From assembly GCF_026151205.1 (NCBI RefSeq), contig NC_087072.1, positions 23,825,603-23,889,602 on the forward strand: a DNA stretch of 64,000 bases, given 5' to 3'. A model generated the notes under the pieces. It saw only the letters and a program-made list of their open reading frames with translations. It was not told the DNA's origin and ran no database searches. The stretch comes from Bolinopsis microptera. Lineage: Eukaryota > Ctenophora > Tentaculata > Lobata > Bolinopsidae. The position numbers and the translations under genes were made by a program. Below are positions 36,360-48,700 of this stretch, one piece after another. The first letter of the stretch is position 1; each line of letters starts with the position of its first letter.

Positions 36360-37140
36360 GCTTGTGCCATGGGAATTATGGACAGATTTTAGGCTTAAAA
36401 GCCTATGCCGTATATGTTGCAAAAATAGCAACTTATTACCCTAAAAGTTTCTTATAAACTGAAAATAAACTTAAAATAATTTGCTCATCGTGTTATTATT
36501 TTGATTTATTGTGGGAAAGAACTAGCCTTTCATTTTGCTGTTTTACTTAAGAATCTTGAAAAGTATAATTCTATTTCTTACATGCGTAATGAGTTAGAAA
36601 TGAAAATATAAAATGAGAACATATCCACACCAAAATGAGTTCACTGTAGGAAAAATTCAAAAGATGGCATTACTGATCACCCCACTGATTCTGGTATTAA
36701 ACTAATTACAGCATTACAAATCTATTACATTTATTGAGGATATTACAGAAGGAATATATGTAATCCGAGGAGTGCTCACTCTCCTCGCGTCCTAAGATGA
36801 CGTTTCTCTTGACGCATATATACCGATACGGGTTTATAACGTGATTAAAACAATATTATGTTTTTTGAAATTGTGTATTATCGTGATCAAGTCATTACTA
36901 AGTTACTAGAATGATTCAAAATGGAACTATGATACTGATTCCGCGAATAATTGAAACTGTGGTACCACTACCAACAGACGCTATACTAATAGCATTTTAT
37001 CACTCACAGTGACCCCATTCTTACATTCTATAACAAATTTGTTATCTGTTCACATAAGCAGGTGAGATCACCACGACATAAGAGCACCTTATAATGTAAT
37101 ATTACTGGCATACACTCTCACTGGCCTACAGAGTCAAGGC
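36360..37140. other. Intergenic, no gene seen
   Basis: AT-rich DNA between convincing genes. It contains the probable polyadenylation region of the upstream gene and nothing else I can support. Confidence 0.5.
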
Positions 37141-37182
37141 ACATGTCACGTGTCACGTGTCACGTGTCACGTGTCACGTGGT
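37141..37182. promoter_or_regulatory. Five E-boxes (CACGTG) at 7-bp spacing
   Basis: CACGTG occurs at 37,147, 37,154, 37,161, 37,168 and 37,175, giving a gtgtcac tandem array. CACGTG is the palindromic core bound by bHLH-zip factors such as Myc/Max and USF. It lies about 940 bp upstream of the gene starting at 38,116. It could be a simple 7-bp satellite or a real factor platform. Confidence 0.55.
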
Positions 37183-37766
37183 GTGTCACTAACTCACTAA
37201 CTGGTCAGTAGCCAAGACTGTCACTAGATGATTAGATGAATGAGATCATCGCAATGAGTCAATATCCTCCTGTATTGTGTATAATAACCGCGAGCTCTTC
37301 CCTTAATAATGCCATTGCTAGCGATTTTATTACTTGTGTAGCAGTGCTTTTTTTCAAGTTTTCAGTGTTCAGTAAACTATCACAAGATCACTTCATTGGT
37401 GTTTAGTCACGTGGTATTACGTAAGTACAATCAGACACGTGTCTGCCCAGAGAAAGTGAGAGTTCCGCCGTTCCGGGATAGTTTTGCTTTTGGAAAGTGA
37501 GGTCAGGCTGATTAAGCTAGTGTAGTGAGTGTTAGTTTTAATTTTGTGGATTGTCCTAGTCAGACAAGGTTACTTTTTTGCATTCATGTATTGGTCAGGG
37601 GTCGTTCAAATATTACGTAATCAGCCGAGGGGGGAGGGGTTTTCCATATGCCTAAATGTTTTGTCGTTGATTACGTAATCAACATTTTCTTTTTGACCCT
37701 TTAGAATAATAACAATTTGACAATATTTTGATTCAAATTCCACTCAATTTCACTCTGATAAAAATG

Positions 37767-38034
37767 GGGGGGAGGGAGGGAAGGAGGGAAGGATGGAGGG
37801 AGGGAGGGAGGGAGGGAGGAAGGGAGGGAGGGAGGGAGGGAGGGAAGGATGGATGGAGGGAGGGAGGGAGGGAGGGAGGGAGGGAGGGAGGGAGGGAGGG
37901 AGGGAGGGAGGGAGGGAGGGAGGGAGGGAGGGAGGGAGGGAGGTAGGGAGGGAGGGAGGGAGGGAGGGAGGGAGGGAGGGAGGGAGGGAGGGAGGGAGGG
38001 AGGGAGGGAGGGAGGGAGGGAGGGAGGGAGGGAG
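37767..38034. repeat. (GGGA)n microsatellite, about 268 bp
   Basis: A nearly pure gggagggagg tract with rare ggat and ggta variants. It is purine-only on the plus strand, so triplex (H-DNA) or G-quadruplex formation is plausible. Open frames through it are artefacts of the repeat. Confidence 0.95.
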
Positions 38035-38678
38035 CCAGAATCCACATCTATTAGGTATCTAACATGGTATACTTTAATACAACTTTACTAACCAACTCAA
38101 TATTATTTAGAAATTATGACACAGAGTAAAAACCCAAAAAAGATAAAAATGCTGACAATGGTAATGCTGGCTATGAGCCTCATAACTCTTATTACCTTCC
38201 TTCTCAATGATAGAGGTATAACATACATTATTGTTAGCGTTACATCAAAAACCACATTTTCAACCATCCATGAACAACTACACGTGCTAACTTACACGTG
38301 CCAACTAACCCTGTGTCCTTCACATATTACATATTACACTTCAAAAGTACGATTCTAACTCTAATTACTCTACCCTCTAGGAAAGGAGGTAGTGACAAGC
38401 CTGCTGAGGAGCGAGTATAAAGACAACAGATCACAACTCCACTTTTACTCAAAGAAGGAACCTGCCTCAGTTAACCTGGACTCCCTGTGTAAGAACATAG
38501 AGACCCACACTGCTGTGAAGCTAGAGATCTGGAAAGACACAGTGTCAGCAGGAAGGGCGCAGTACCTTCTCCCGAGTGATATGGACCTGGCTTATCATGC
38601 TATTATGGTGTATGAGACTCAGGACCCTATGGGAGTGAGACACTTCTGGTCTCAGGAGAAACAAAGAGACGGACTAGT

Positions 38679-38966
38679 CAGTGGCGTAACGTTGCCTGTT
38701 GGCGCCCCCCTGCCGAAAAAAGCGCCCCCTGTTGGCGCCCCCTCCCCTTTTGGTGCCCCTCCCTAAAATTGAACAAATTAGGTGATTTTAAAGAATACGC
38801 CGGTAAAATCTCTAAAAAAGTGTGTATCTAGAGCAAAACGCGCAGTTTTGCTAGTACTTTAGTTAAGTTTTCGAAATTGTCCCATATTCAAACGACGATT
38901 TGGCGCCCCCCTAAGACGGCGCCCCCCTGCACAGCGGGGTCAGCAGGGGCTTTCGTTACGCCACTG
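38679..38966. mobile_element. hAT-type MITE inserted in a coding exon
   Basis: A 288-bp element with inverted ends cagtggcgtaacg and cgttacgccactg, flanked by the 8-bp duplication ggactagt at 38,671-38,678 and 38,967-38,974. The interior has repeated ggcgcccc motifs and no transposase. Ends and duplication length suit the hAT superfamily. Removing it restores an open frame reading GLVLQHR across the junction. Confidence 0.85.
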
Positions 38967-39224
38967 GGACTAGTGCTCCAACACAGGTACTCCGCGCTTA
39001 TTTCATCCCGCTTATATGTCCGGAACGAGTTTTTATTGTTTGAAGTTTCATCATGCAGTCCGAAGTGGATCTTTCACTGTTTACCTAATCATACAGTTCG
39101 CAGGGGTAGTTGCTGTTAATGCCACTGAAGCAATGAGTCGAATGTTATACTTAGTACTCGGATATTACAGTTGAATATTAGTCCTTAAATAATATTATCA
39201 TTTTTCAAATAAGCACTTTTGGCA

Positions 39225-39790
39225 GGGTTTCATACCATCATCAATTAACTGACTATAATTGGTCTCCGGCCAAAATGTCCGTCCAATCTGTCAAATTTGT
39301 GTTCAGAAATTTGTTTACTTGAAAATGGGACAGAGTTTGGAAAATAAAAATTTTCGTTTTGTCATAAGTTTTCTGTTGTAGGCTTCCTCCGACCGAAAAC
39401 TTCCAGCACCTCAATCGTGTCATATGCCACTTACAGTTTACTGACTAATTGGTTGCGGGCGAGAAATTTAGTCAAAACTATAAAATTTTGGTCCTGGAAA
39501 TTCGATCTTCGAAAACTGAAAATGGGACCGAAAATAGGACAATATGATTTTGCAATTTTATTCGGGATTTTGACTTCCAGTACCTCAATTTGGTTTCATA
39601 CCATCATCAATTAACTGACTAATTGGTTTCTGAGCAAAAAGTTCACCCAATCTGTCAAGTTTGTGTTCAGAAATTTTCTTATCTGAAAATGGGACAGAGT
39701 TAAGAAAATATGAATTTTCGTTTTGTTAAGTTTTCTGCAGCGAGCTTCCTCCGACTGAAATCAAACTTCCAGCCCTACACCTCAATTGTT
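39225..39790. repeat. Three diverged tandem copies, about 185-bp unit
   Basis: Each unit has accatcatcaattaactgac or a variant, a caatctgtcaa block, ttcagaaattt, gaaaatgggacagagtt, an ttttcgttttg block and gcttcctccgac. The middle copy is the most diverged. No coding role was seen. Confidence 0.7.
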
Positions 39791-39883
39791 TCATATGCCA
39801 TTATTTATTTAATATATTTAAACATGCTGCGTGTTTGTTAAAAGTTATCTATTAAATCTACAGTACTAATAAAGAGTTAAGAA

Positions 39884-42101
39884 GATGAGCGGAAGAAAGA
39901 GAATAGGAGAGGGAGCTTGGAAAACTGACCCGGAGCTGCTGCTCCGGGACTCTTCGAGTTCAGGTACGTAACACTATTTAACACTGTTTGACATTTTACT
40001 AAAGTTTACCACCATCCAACAATTCTAAATGTGTTAAGAATATCACAAATTACCATCCCGCAGGATTAGGGCCAAATTATGGTATTTTATCTTTGTAACC
40101 ACGGGAAACACATAGCAGAGAAGCACTCCAGTTACAACGTCTACAACAGCAACTGTAAGCACTTTGTACAGGATTTGTACGAACTTATGACTGATAAGGA
40201 GATACGAATAACAAGCTGGCTAGAGGCTTAATCAGAGAGAGCGGTGGATATATCAGGACTGAGATAGCTATTGTGTGCGTTTTTGTTGTAACTTGTAAGA
40301 TATTAAAATTGTTGTAAAATTTACAGATAAAATATTTTGTTATAGCACAATTATATAACGGATCGTTTGAATTGTCTGTTTACTGTCTAGTTTACTGTAT
40401 TGAATAAAAATGGTTTTCCGACCTTTAGAAATACTCTTTAATAAAACGTAAGGCTCGTAGATAGCAGAAAGTTCAAACTTTCATTGTTTATTAAATAACT
40501 GGAGATAAAGTTACATGTATTTATAACCCGGATCGGATGGTGTCAAGACACTTTTTTTAAAACCACTTGGGGATCAAAATTTGGGGGTCTAAAATCACCA
40601 TTTTACGGCTATTTTTCTATTTTCTAATATCATTATAAAGACAAATAGCACATATTACTATGATAAAGACAAAATTTGTGATCAAATTCAGGAATATGGT
40701 TGGCCGCTATCGCAAGAGATGGTGGTATCAGTAAATGGCAACAGATTTTAACATTAGTCTAGTACAGCTGACCTGTCAATATCCACATATCTTAATAATG
40801 CTGTGTACAAAGTTGATAACAAAGTGTATGCAATAGTTATGTAGATAAAACGTCAGGTGACCTAGTTCATTGATAAACAAATTCATTCGCTAATCGATTG
40901 CTGACTTTTCCTGCCAGAACATGTTGGTACTTGTATGTCGCTGCCAGTTCATGATTGTTCAATTATTGGTGCATTTTGGCAAACAAGAGACACATTTTGT
41001 TGACACAGGTCTTAAAGGAAGTGTTGGAATTGTATTGTAAATGTGTTGTTTATTATTACTAGCTTTTCAATAACAAGCAACTTTGATTTATAAATTGCAG
41101 TAATTTAGGGTTGATGGCATCCACACACTCATACCCACTCCGTTCCTCTTGTGCGAATAGACGAAGATGTTCTGGTAAGTCATAACTGTCCTATCAGGTA
41201 ACAGTTATGGAGTTTTGAAGCATCTTTTAACAGCCAATCGTAGATTATAATACCACTTAAGACACTTATCGAACTAAGAACAAGCATTTGCAGGCTGTAG
41301 TGTGTAACTACTTGCTAACTTGCAGTTTGAATGGCTTAAAATGAAGTACATGGCAGCCTGATAGCAGATAATAATCGGTGATTAGATTGGCGACATAGAA
41401 GAGAAATTTGGTATTAAAATAGGATGCTTGGTGTGAAACTAGTCCTTCTCAAAAATTTACTAATACATTATTCACTAATAAAATAAGGTGCCCAAAATAA
41501 CGTTATTCAAGAACGATTAAAATTACAAATTTACTAGACGACTAATATTACCACTGTATATTATTGCATTAACGCTACCTTTCATTCAAACATTTTTCTT
41601 ACACCAGTGCAAGAGGAAATCGTGTCAAGTCCTGAAGTAGAAGAGACTGTAGTGAACAAGCAGACAAGCAAGGACCACAAATCTAACTCCATCACCTGTC
41701 CCGAACTTACCCTAAGTGGCGACAGTGGTTATCTGGACCCAGATTCTCAGAGTTTGAACTGCACACTTGATCTGAGATCTACCGACTCTGATAATGCCAG
41801 TATTGACATAGGCACCCAAAGTGACTTGTCTTTTCTGTCACCTATTAAACACTCAGTACGCCAGTATGGGACGAAGAGACCTCCGCTGGAGATGTCTCCA
41901 GATTTGGCGCATAAATTCAAGCGGATGAAGTTTACGAGAGAATCTGTCAAGGCCAGGCCACCATTGAGAAGAAGAAAGAAGCCAACTGGAGATTCTCATT
42001 ACATCTTGTCGGTGTCACCAGAAAAAACTGGCCAGTCCACTTTAACTTTAAGAGCAACTGCTAACACACATTTACTAGGCCAGACTTGTACTTTGCAGTG
42101 A
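39884..42101 (+). CDS. Small basic/serine-rich protein with proline-directed sites, two possible first exons
   Basis: The terminal exon 41,607-42,101 begins in phase 1 and encodes most of the protein. It has several SP sites (SSPEV, LSPIK, MSPDL, VSPEK), a GDSGY acidic patch and a basic cluster, RPPLRRRKKP, that looks like a nuclear signal. Two upstream exons fit: 41,113-41,173 (MASTHSYPLRSSC start, donor ctg/gtaagt) and 39,884-39,962 (MSGRKRIGEG start, donor cag/gtacgt). Both end in phase 1, so they could be alternative first exons. The second may instead belong to the neighbouring disrupted gene. The SP sites suggest CDK or MAPK control. I do not recognise the family. AATAAA at 42,222 is a likely polyadenylation signal. 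Confidence 0.5.
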
Positions 42102-42758
42102 CATCGGGCAATGATCTGGTGTTGCTTTTAATATGCAAACTTATTGCATTATTGTAACATTTTGTTGTTTTGAAAACTTATTTTCTTAGCTTTTGGATTT
42201 GAATAACAAACTTTTAAAACAAATAAAGCAGGCAGTTTTTTCGACATAATCCTCACAGCCAAGAGGGCAGAGGTCCGACAAATAACAGATCGAGCGGCCG
42301 GAGAGCCTGATCGAATTGAAACGCGCGCGTCATCTCGCGCAGTAATGTCTAGACAAAATTGATTCGGCGCAGCGCCCTCCGTCCATCCAATAACGGGATA
42401 CGGCGCCAAATGGAATAAATTTGAAACTATAGTAATTCATAATACATATTATCATTAAAAGTTATGTACTACACAACCACGAATTAAAACAGACTATATC
42501 GTAAGTCTTTAATAATCTGAGAATACATATGTACATCAGCATATTTACTATTGCGAATATTGTGATATTGTCATTAATTTGTGTTTTTATTTCAAAATGA
42601 ATCATTGATCGTTGAATAGATACGAGCTTAATTAATAAATACACGTCAAAAGTTAAATGTACAGCAGGGTTGCAGGGTGGCATCTCATCGAAACCCCAGT
42701 AGAGAAATGTTCTGATTTCTGAATCATAAACAACCTATCAAATTAAATCTCTCACCAG
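42102..42758. other. Convergent 3' region between two genes
   Basis: Holds the plus-strand polyadenylation signal (42,222-42,227), a GC-rich dispersed-repeat patch (about 42,285-42,410) and the minus-strand 3' flank of OFD1. No exon was seen. Confidence 0.5.
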
Positions 42759-45700
42759 TCACCACGAGAAATCACTGTCAGTTTTGTCGAACTCAACTTG
42801 CTCGATATGCTCGGAATCATCTTGTCTTACAGCAGATGGCTGTCCAGATTTGCCAGCTTTATTTTCCTCCTTGTTCTGCAACACTCTGTTCAGATACTGT
42901 TGCATCACAGGGTCTAGGTTCTCCATAATGTCAGTCTTTTGGCCATCACCGGGTGTCACTGTTCCGACACCGGGTGTCACTGTTCCGACACCTGCTGAGG
43001 GTGTTATTGTTTCGACACTAGCTGAGGGTGTTATTGTGGATTGAGAAGGGTTCTCCTCCTCTGATAGTACATGATGAGTTGGAGCTGGCTCTGATACCCT
43101 CGCCGGTCCAGCAGATTCTATAAGTTTAGGCTTTTCCGGCTTTCTAGCAGCAGGAAGGTATGATCTATTTTGGGGTGGCACATTATGCTGAATATTAAAG
43201 TTCTCCGCAGGTTCAGGTACAGTGCCACTAATAGCCATTCTTGCTATATCCGTCATATTACTGTTCCTAAAGGAAACAAACTCCCGCTCCAAAGCTTGCT
43301 CTTCCTCTTCAAGCTGATCAAATAATTTACGGGAGCCAGCCACAATAGATCTAGTGGGACGGAGGATAGAATCGGAAGAAACGGACACATCTGATAGAAG
43401 CTTGGTGCTTTGCTCGGAAATATCCTCGTCAGCGTCCGCGTCATCTCCAAGTCGCACCGAGCTTAGATACTGAGAATAGAATTCGGCTTAAAGATCTGGA
43501 TTATTGAAATTTATCATACAGCGAATTTAATGTCAAGAGTCCAAACGCCAAGGTCAGTGAACCATTTACATTTTTTATCTAAGTTGATAGACAAGCTTGC
43601 TGACAAACACTAGATGTGGCAACTCCTACCTTTTTCAAGAAGTCAGGCATCTCTGTAGAGGTAGGTTTCGGTTGTGAGGATACAGCATGATGAGCCCTAC
43701 ATTCCAGAAACTGGTCTCTGAGCTCCGTTTGGGCTGATAACCTACTCTTCTGTTCCCGCTCTAACTCCGACTGTATCTTGTTCACCTAAATTTACACAAT
43801 TCAAAACTTTACCATTGACAGAGAAAGGAACAAATAGAGTTAGAAAGAAAACGTCACGCAAAAACCAGAAGCATGTATAATTTCTACCCTTTTGCAATAT
43901 TTCCCAGCCTCCCAATAGACAAACCAATAGACAAACCAATAGACAAACCAATAGACAAACCTGGTTCTTCAGCTCATTAACTTGGTTATAATGTCTGTGT
44001 TTGAGTTTGGTGAGCTCATTAACAGCATCACTTTCCGTCTGACTTGGTCTGGACAGTTGTTCCCGGAGTGAGTATATTATCTCCTGAAGCTGTGTCTCGC
44101 TCTGTTGTGAGAGACGTCTCTCTTTATCAAAACTCTCCTGAGGAGTAAATTGGGATCCTTCATGATCACAATGATTTGATAAGAACTGTTGTTGATTGAC
44201 GACGTTAAGTTTGATCAACACAGTTTTTGTAGTAATCAAATAACCAATCGGTTAAGTAAGGGGTTAGAAGAATTGAATAGAACATCTGAATAGAAATTAC
44301 CAGCAACTGTTTTCTTTCAGCCTCCATGGAAATTAGACTATTCTTGATTTGTTCGTAATCAGCTGTGACGGTCAGCTTAGCTTCATAATGTAATGCTTGT
44401 GATCGAGCTGTATCCAGTTGTGCTTCCAACAACACTATACTGAATGTATTGTTTGTAAGTACATTGTGTAGTGTGTACACTATACTGAATGTATTATTAG
44501 TAAGTACATTGTGTAGTATAGTGTGTACACTATACTGAATGTATTATTTGTAAGTACATTGTGTAGTGTGTACACTATACTGAATGTATTATTTGTAAAT
44601 ACATTGTCTACAACAACACTATACTGAATGTATTATTTGTAAGTACATTGTCTACAACATCACTATACTGAATGTATTATATTTAAATACATTGTGTAGT
44701 GTGTACACTATACTGAATGTATTATTTGTAAATATATTGTGTAGTGTGTACACTATACTGAATGTATTATTTGTAAGTACATTGTGTAGTGCGTACACTA
44801 TACATGATGGCGGATTTTACTTTAAACGTGAACTATTAACACGGAATTATGATGGATATATTTTGTGTATAGCTTGATAATTTCTCTACTAAGTATTGCA
44901 ATTATCAACATAATAAAAATTAATTAATAACATTAATTAAGATAACATCTTAATAAAGATAATATCTTCCAGGTTACCCACTTGTCCTGAATATTGGCGT
45001 TATCTGTTCTCAGTTTCTTCACCTCCTCAACATGTGTATCCAGACCTGTTCGGGTCCTCATGTGATCCTCCTGCTCTTCTTGCAACTAATTAGAGTACAA
45101 TTATTAATTAATTAACGTAATTACTTTCAACTTGCACTAAACTCCAAAGTAACGAGAAATGCGGTCATATTGCAGCCCAGAGTCGAAAAGGAAGTCTGCT
45201 AAAAGGAACACCATACGGCACGTGACTGACCTGACTTTCTTTGGCTGCTATTTTCTCCTCCCTTTCCCTCAGCTCGCCTTTACACTGTAGCCTAGCCTTC
45301 TCCTTGTGTTCCTGCAACTTGTTTCTGAAGTCCTCTTCTCTGCGAGGCATTTAATTAGGTGGGAAGGTTATCAAGTGGGAATGTGATAATAACCATAGTT
45401 TACCCCTTACTCCTTACTCCTTACTTGTTACTCCTTACTTGTAACTCCTTACTCCTTACTCCTTACTTGTTACTCCTTACTCCTAACTCCTTACTTGTTA
45501 CTCTTTACTTGTTACTCCTTACTCCTTACTTGTTACTCCTTATTCCTTATTCCTCTTATTCCTTATTCCTTATTCCTTATTCCTTAATACTTGTTACTCC
45601 TTGCTCCTTACTTGTTACTCCTTGCTCCTTACTTGTTACTCCTTACCCATTACTTGTTACTCCTTACTCCTCACTCATTACTCCTTACTCCTTACTTGTT

Positions 45701-48700
45701 ACTCCTTACTGCTAACTCCTTACTTGTTACTCTTTACTCCTTACTCCTTACTTGTTACTCCTTACTGCTTACTCCTTACTTGTTACTCTTTACTCCTTAC
45801 TCCTTACTTGTTACTCCTTACTTGTTACTCCTTACTCCTTAAGTTATCCTTTTGACTTACTTTTCTTTGAGGTTAGTCCCCCGTTCCTCTAGTCGAGCCT
45901 GCAGTATACCTAACTTCTCCTGGTCTAAACAGACCTGGTTCTTGGTAAGCGCATGTTCGCGCTCCAACTGACTTGAGCGCGAGCGTAGTGTTTCTAGTTC
46001 TGATAACAACAACTGACGCTCTTTGAATAGCCCTGCCTCTGTGTCTGCTTTCTGTAATAGATTGGGTAATTAATACCCGGTATGTCTTGTCAGAATAACC
46101 TTCAAAAGAAATAAAGTCAGTGATGAGGGGAGAAGAGGGAGAAGATGGGAGAGTTCAGGTCAGTTGAACGTTACTTTTAATCTTACTGGTAACTAAATGC
46201 CAGGTAATAGCGAGAGCTCGCAGTACATTAGATGAAAACTCGTTTATGTAAAGAGGATAAAGATAGAGTTTTACTGAGGTTAGGTGTAACACGAAAAGCT
46301 GTTATAGTGATATAATATGTAAAGGTATAAAGGAAGAAAATGTTTGGGTTGGACATTTTTGGAATTGCAATACATTAAATTTGAATAAATAGCTTACATG
46401 ATTAATAATAAAACCATAACAGTCACTCAAGACAAGAATTGAAACAAAATATCGGCACATTTGACAACACCATTAACATGACGACAAAGATGAAAGCACA
46501 ACTAAAAGTTGCAGGAGATAAAATAAACAAAATGTCCTATTAAAACTAAATGCACTGTTCTTAAGTTGACACGTTGGTGCAGGATGACTAAACCAGCCCA
46601 ATTCCCGAGTGCTGTTTCCTGAGTTGCAAGTCAGGACTCTCTCTCCCACCAACTTATCGTCTCCATAACAAGCGAATGTGACGGTAGCTCCGCTCGGATA
46701 AGGAGCCCCAGGCCAGATCATATTCCTGGTATCTCCAGCAGCAGTGTCAATATAGAGTCCCCGGATAAAGGGGACAATATCAGCCCCAATATCCCGGCAC
46801 CCAGGAGCACAGGTGATGAGCTGATCACGTGGTGTGGTGTACACTCCCTCCCTACACTCAGTCAACTCCACACCTTTATCTCCCTGACCGGGCACGTGAC
46901 CAGTGTTACACGTGACCTTGTATCTAGCAGGGGGCACTGGAGCACTGTCTGGGGCGGAGGAAGGGTAGGAGGTGTTACCTGGTAACCCCGTTACTAAGTA
47001 ACCAGAACCGAACTGAACTTCAGAACACCCAGTCTCACACCAGGAAGTAGAGGTGTTAAACACATCTGGAGATAGTACCCCAGTGTTGGAACACACAACC
47101 TCTATCTTCCTGAAGATGTTGTACTGAAGGTTATCTCCGCCCAGCAGGCTAACTATCCTGTTTCTGAACGTCTTGACAGGGTCCTTGCAGGCCAGAGTCA
47201 CACTAGATCCGTATATCAGTAGCCTGGTCTCGTTACCACCCGTCGTGTTCACGTGACTTAACACGTGTTTAGGAGGGCTGAGGGTTAGTTCACGTTCCCA
47301 CAACACATGGTTACCCAGGATACAGTGTAATGAACTGTTTGTTTTATCAGAGAAAGTTGTGGTACTGGATATGGAGGGAAGTAGAGCAGTGAGAAACAAC
47401 AAACACACCTCCTGCTTCAACATCCTGCACTGGATGTGTTTTTATCTTTATATGCGGAATTATGCAAAACTAGCTTGTGTATCATTGATGGAGAGCTCTA
47501 GAATCTAGATTCTAGTAGATATATATTAATATATTCTAAACATAAATAACAGATTGATAAATAATAAATGACGTTATGTTAAATAAATTTCCCCCAACGG
47601 CCAACATACTAATGTCAACAGGGGCGGGGACAGAGAAATATGACAATAAATACAGGCTTGCTCTACATGCAAATTAGATCACAAAAAATGCAACTCAGTC
47701 GCTGATGAATACAGACACAATTTCGGACAGACCGTGATTAGAGGAGACTTTTTAAGAGCACATCGCATTATCACGTGAATCAATTAAAAGAGAGTATATT
47801 ATAACAACCTAGTGCTTACATAGACCTGATTCATGGACTTAGTAACTTGTAATGGAGTACTATGATCTGAATATTGAGAAGCCAGTCACGTGAAAAAGTT
47901 TCAATTTGAAAAGGACAAGAAATTAACAAGAAATTAACAAGAAATTAACAAGAAATTAACAAGAAATTAACAAGAAATTAACAAGAAATTAACAAGAAAT
48001 TAACAAGAAATTAACAAGAAACCAACAAGAAACCAACAAGAAAACAACAAGAAAAAAACAAGAAACCAACAAGAAACCAACAAGAAAACAACAAGAAAAA
48101 AACAAGAAACCAACAAGAAACCAACAAGAAAACAACAAGAAACCAACAATAAACCAACAAGAAAACAACAAGAAAAAAACAAGAAACCAACAATAAACCA
48201 ACAAGAAACCAGCGAGAAACTAACAAGAAACCAACAAGAAACCAACAAGAAATCAACAAGAAATCAACAAGAAATCAACAAGAAAACAACAAGAAAACAA
48301 CAAGAAACAAACAAAAAATCAACAAGAAACCAACAAGAAATCAACAAGAAAACAACAAGAAAAAAACAAGAAACCAACAAGAAACCAACAAGAAACCAAC
48401 AAGAAAACAACAAGAAAAAAACAAGAAACCAACAAGAAATCAACAAGAAATCTACAAGAAATCAACAAGAAACCAACAAGAAAACAACAAAAAACCAACA
48501 AGAAAACAACAAGAAACCAACAAGAAACCAACAAGAAACTAACCAGCTTATCAAGAGCCCTGGTACTCTCAACCTCCCGTTTGTGTAAACCATCGAGTCT
48601 CTGTCTGTACTCAGTTTCGTAGTCGCTTAATTTCTTGTTGAAATCTTTGTTTACACGATCCCGTTCTAACAGCTTGTACCTTTCTAGTTCCAACTCTTTA

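Larger units (their letters stand above)
38116..40231 (+). pseudogene. Membrane-anchored LRAT/NlpC-like gene, disrupted
   Basis: Exon 1 (38,116-38,215) encodes a lysine-rich start and a membrane anchor (MLTMVMLAMSLITLITFLL). Exon 2 starts at 38,381 in phase and carries AYHAIMVYE, then HFWSQEKQRDGLV, a possible catalytic-His strand of the papain-like LRAT/NlpC fold. It is interrupted by a MITE at 38,679. A downstream frame ending at 40,231 has YNVYNSNCKHFVQDLY, resembling the NCEHF cysteine motif of LRAT and phospholipase/acyltransferase proteins. A possible middle exon is 39,884-39,962. I could not join the pieces without a phase conflict near 40,080-40,110, so a frameshift or missing exon is likely. 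Assigning all pieces to one gene is inference. The family match rests on the two short motifs. Confidence 0.45.

Noticed and set aside
37141-37182. CRISPR-like regular repeat
   Set aside because: The spacing is 7 bp with no unique spacers, and the genome is eukaryotic.
37701-38091. Pro/Ser- or Gly/Arg/Glu-repeat proteins on both strands
   Set aside because: They are translations of the GGGA microsatellite with no start context, splice sites or neighbours.
42240-42410. Minus-strand 86-codon frame with many Arg and Ser
   Set aside because: It overlaps a GC-rich dispersed-repeat patch in a 3' flank, with no splice context.
44692-44877. Repeated frame beginning MCSVYTILNVLFVN
   Set aside because: It is a translation of the OFD1 acceptor minisatellite, with no gene context.
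45359-45855. Leu/Thr/Tyr-rich repeat frames on the plus strand
   Set aside because: They come from the ttactcc minisatellite inside an OFD1 intron.
47989-48693. Several long hydrophobic open frames, rich in VSCWFLV and FFLLVS repeats, that look like a membrane protein
   Set aside because: They are translations of the 11-bp minisatellite in all frames, and the real OFD1 exon ends at 48,544 at a splice donor.
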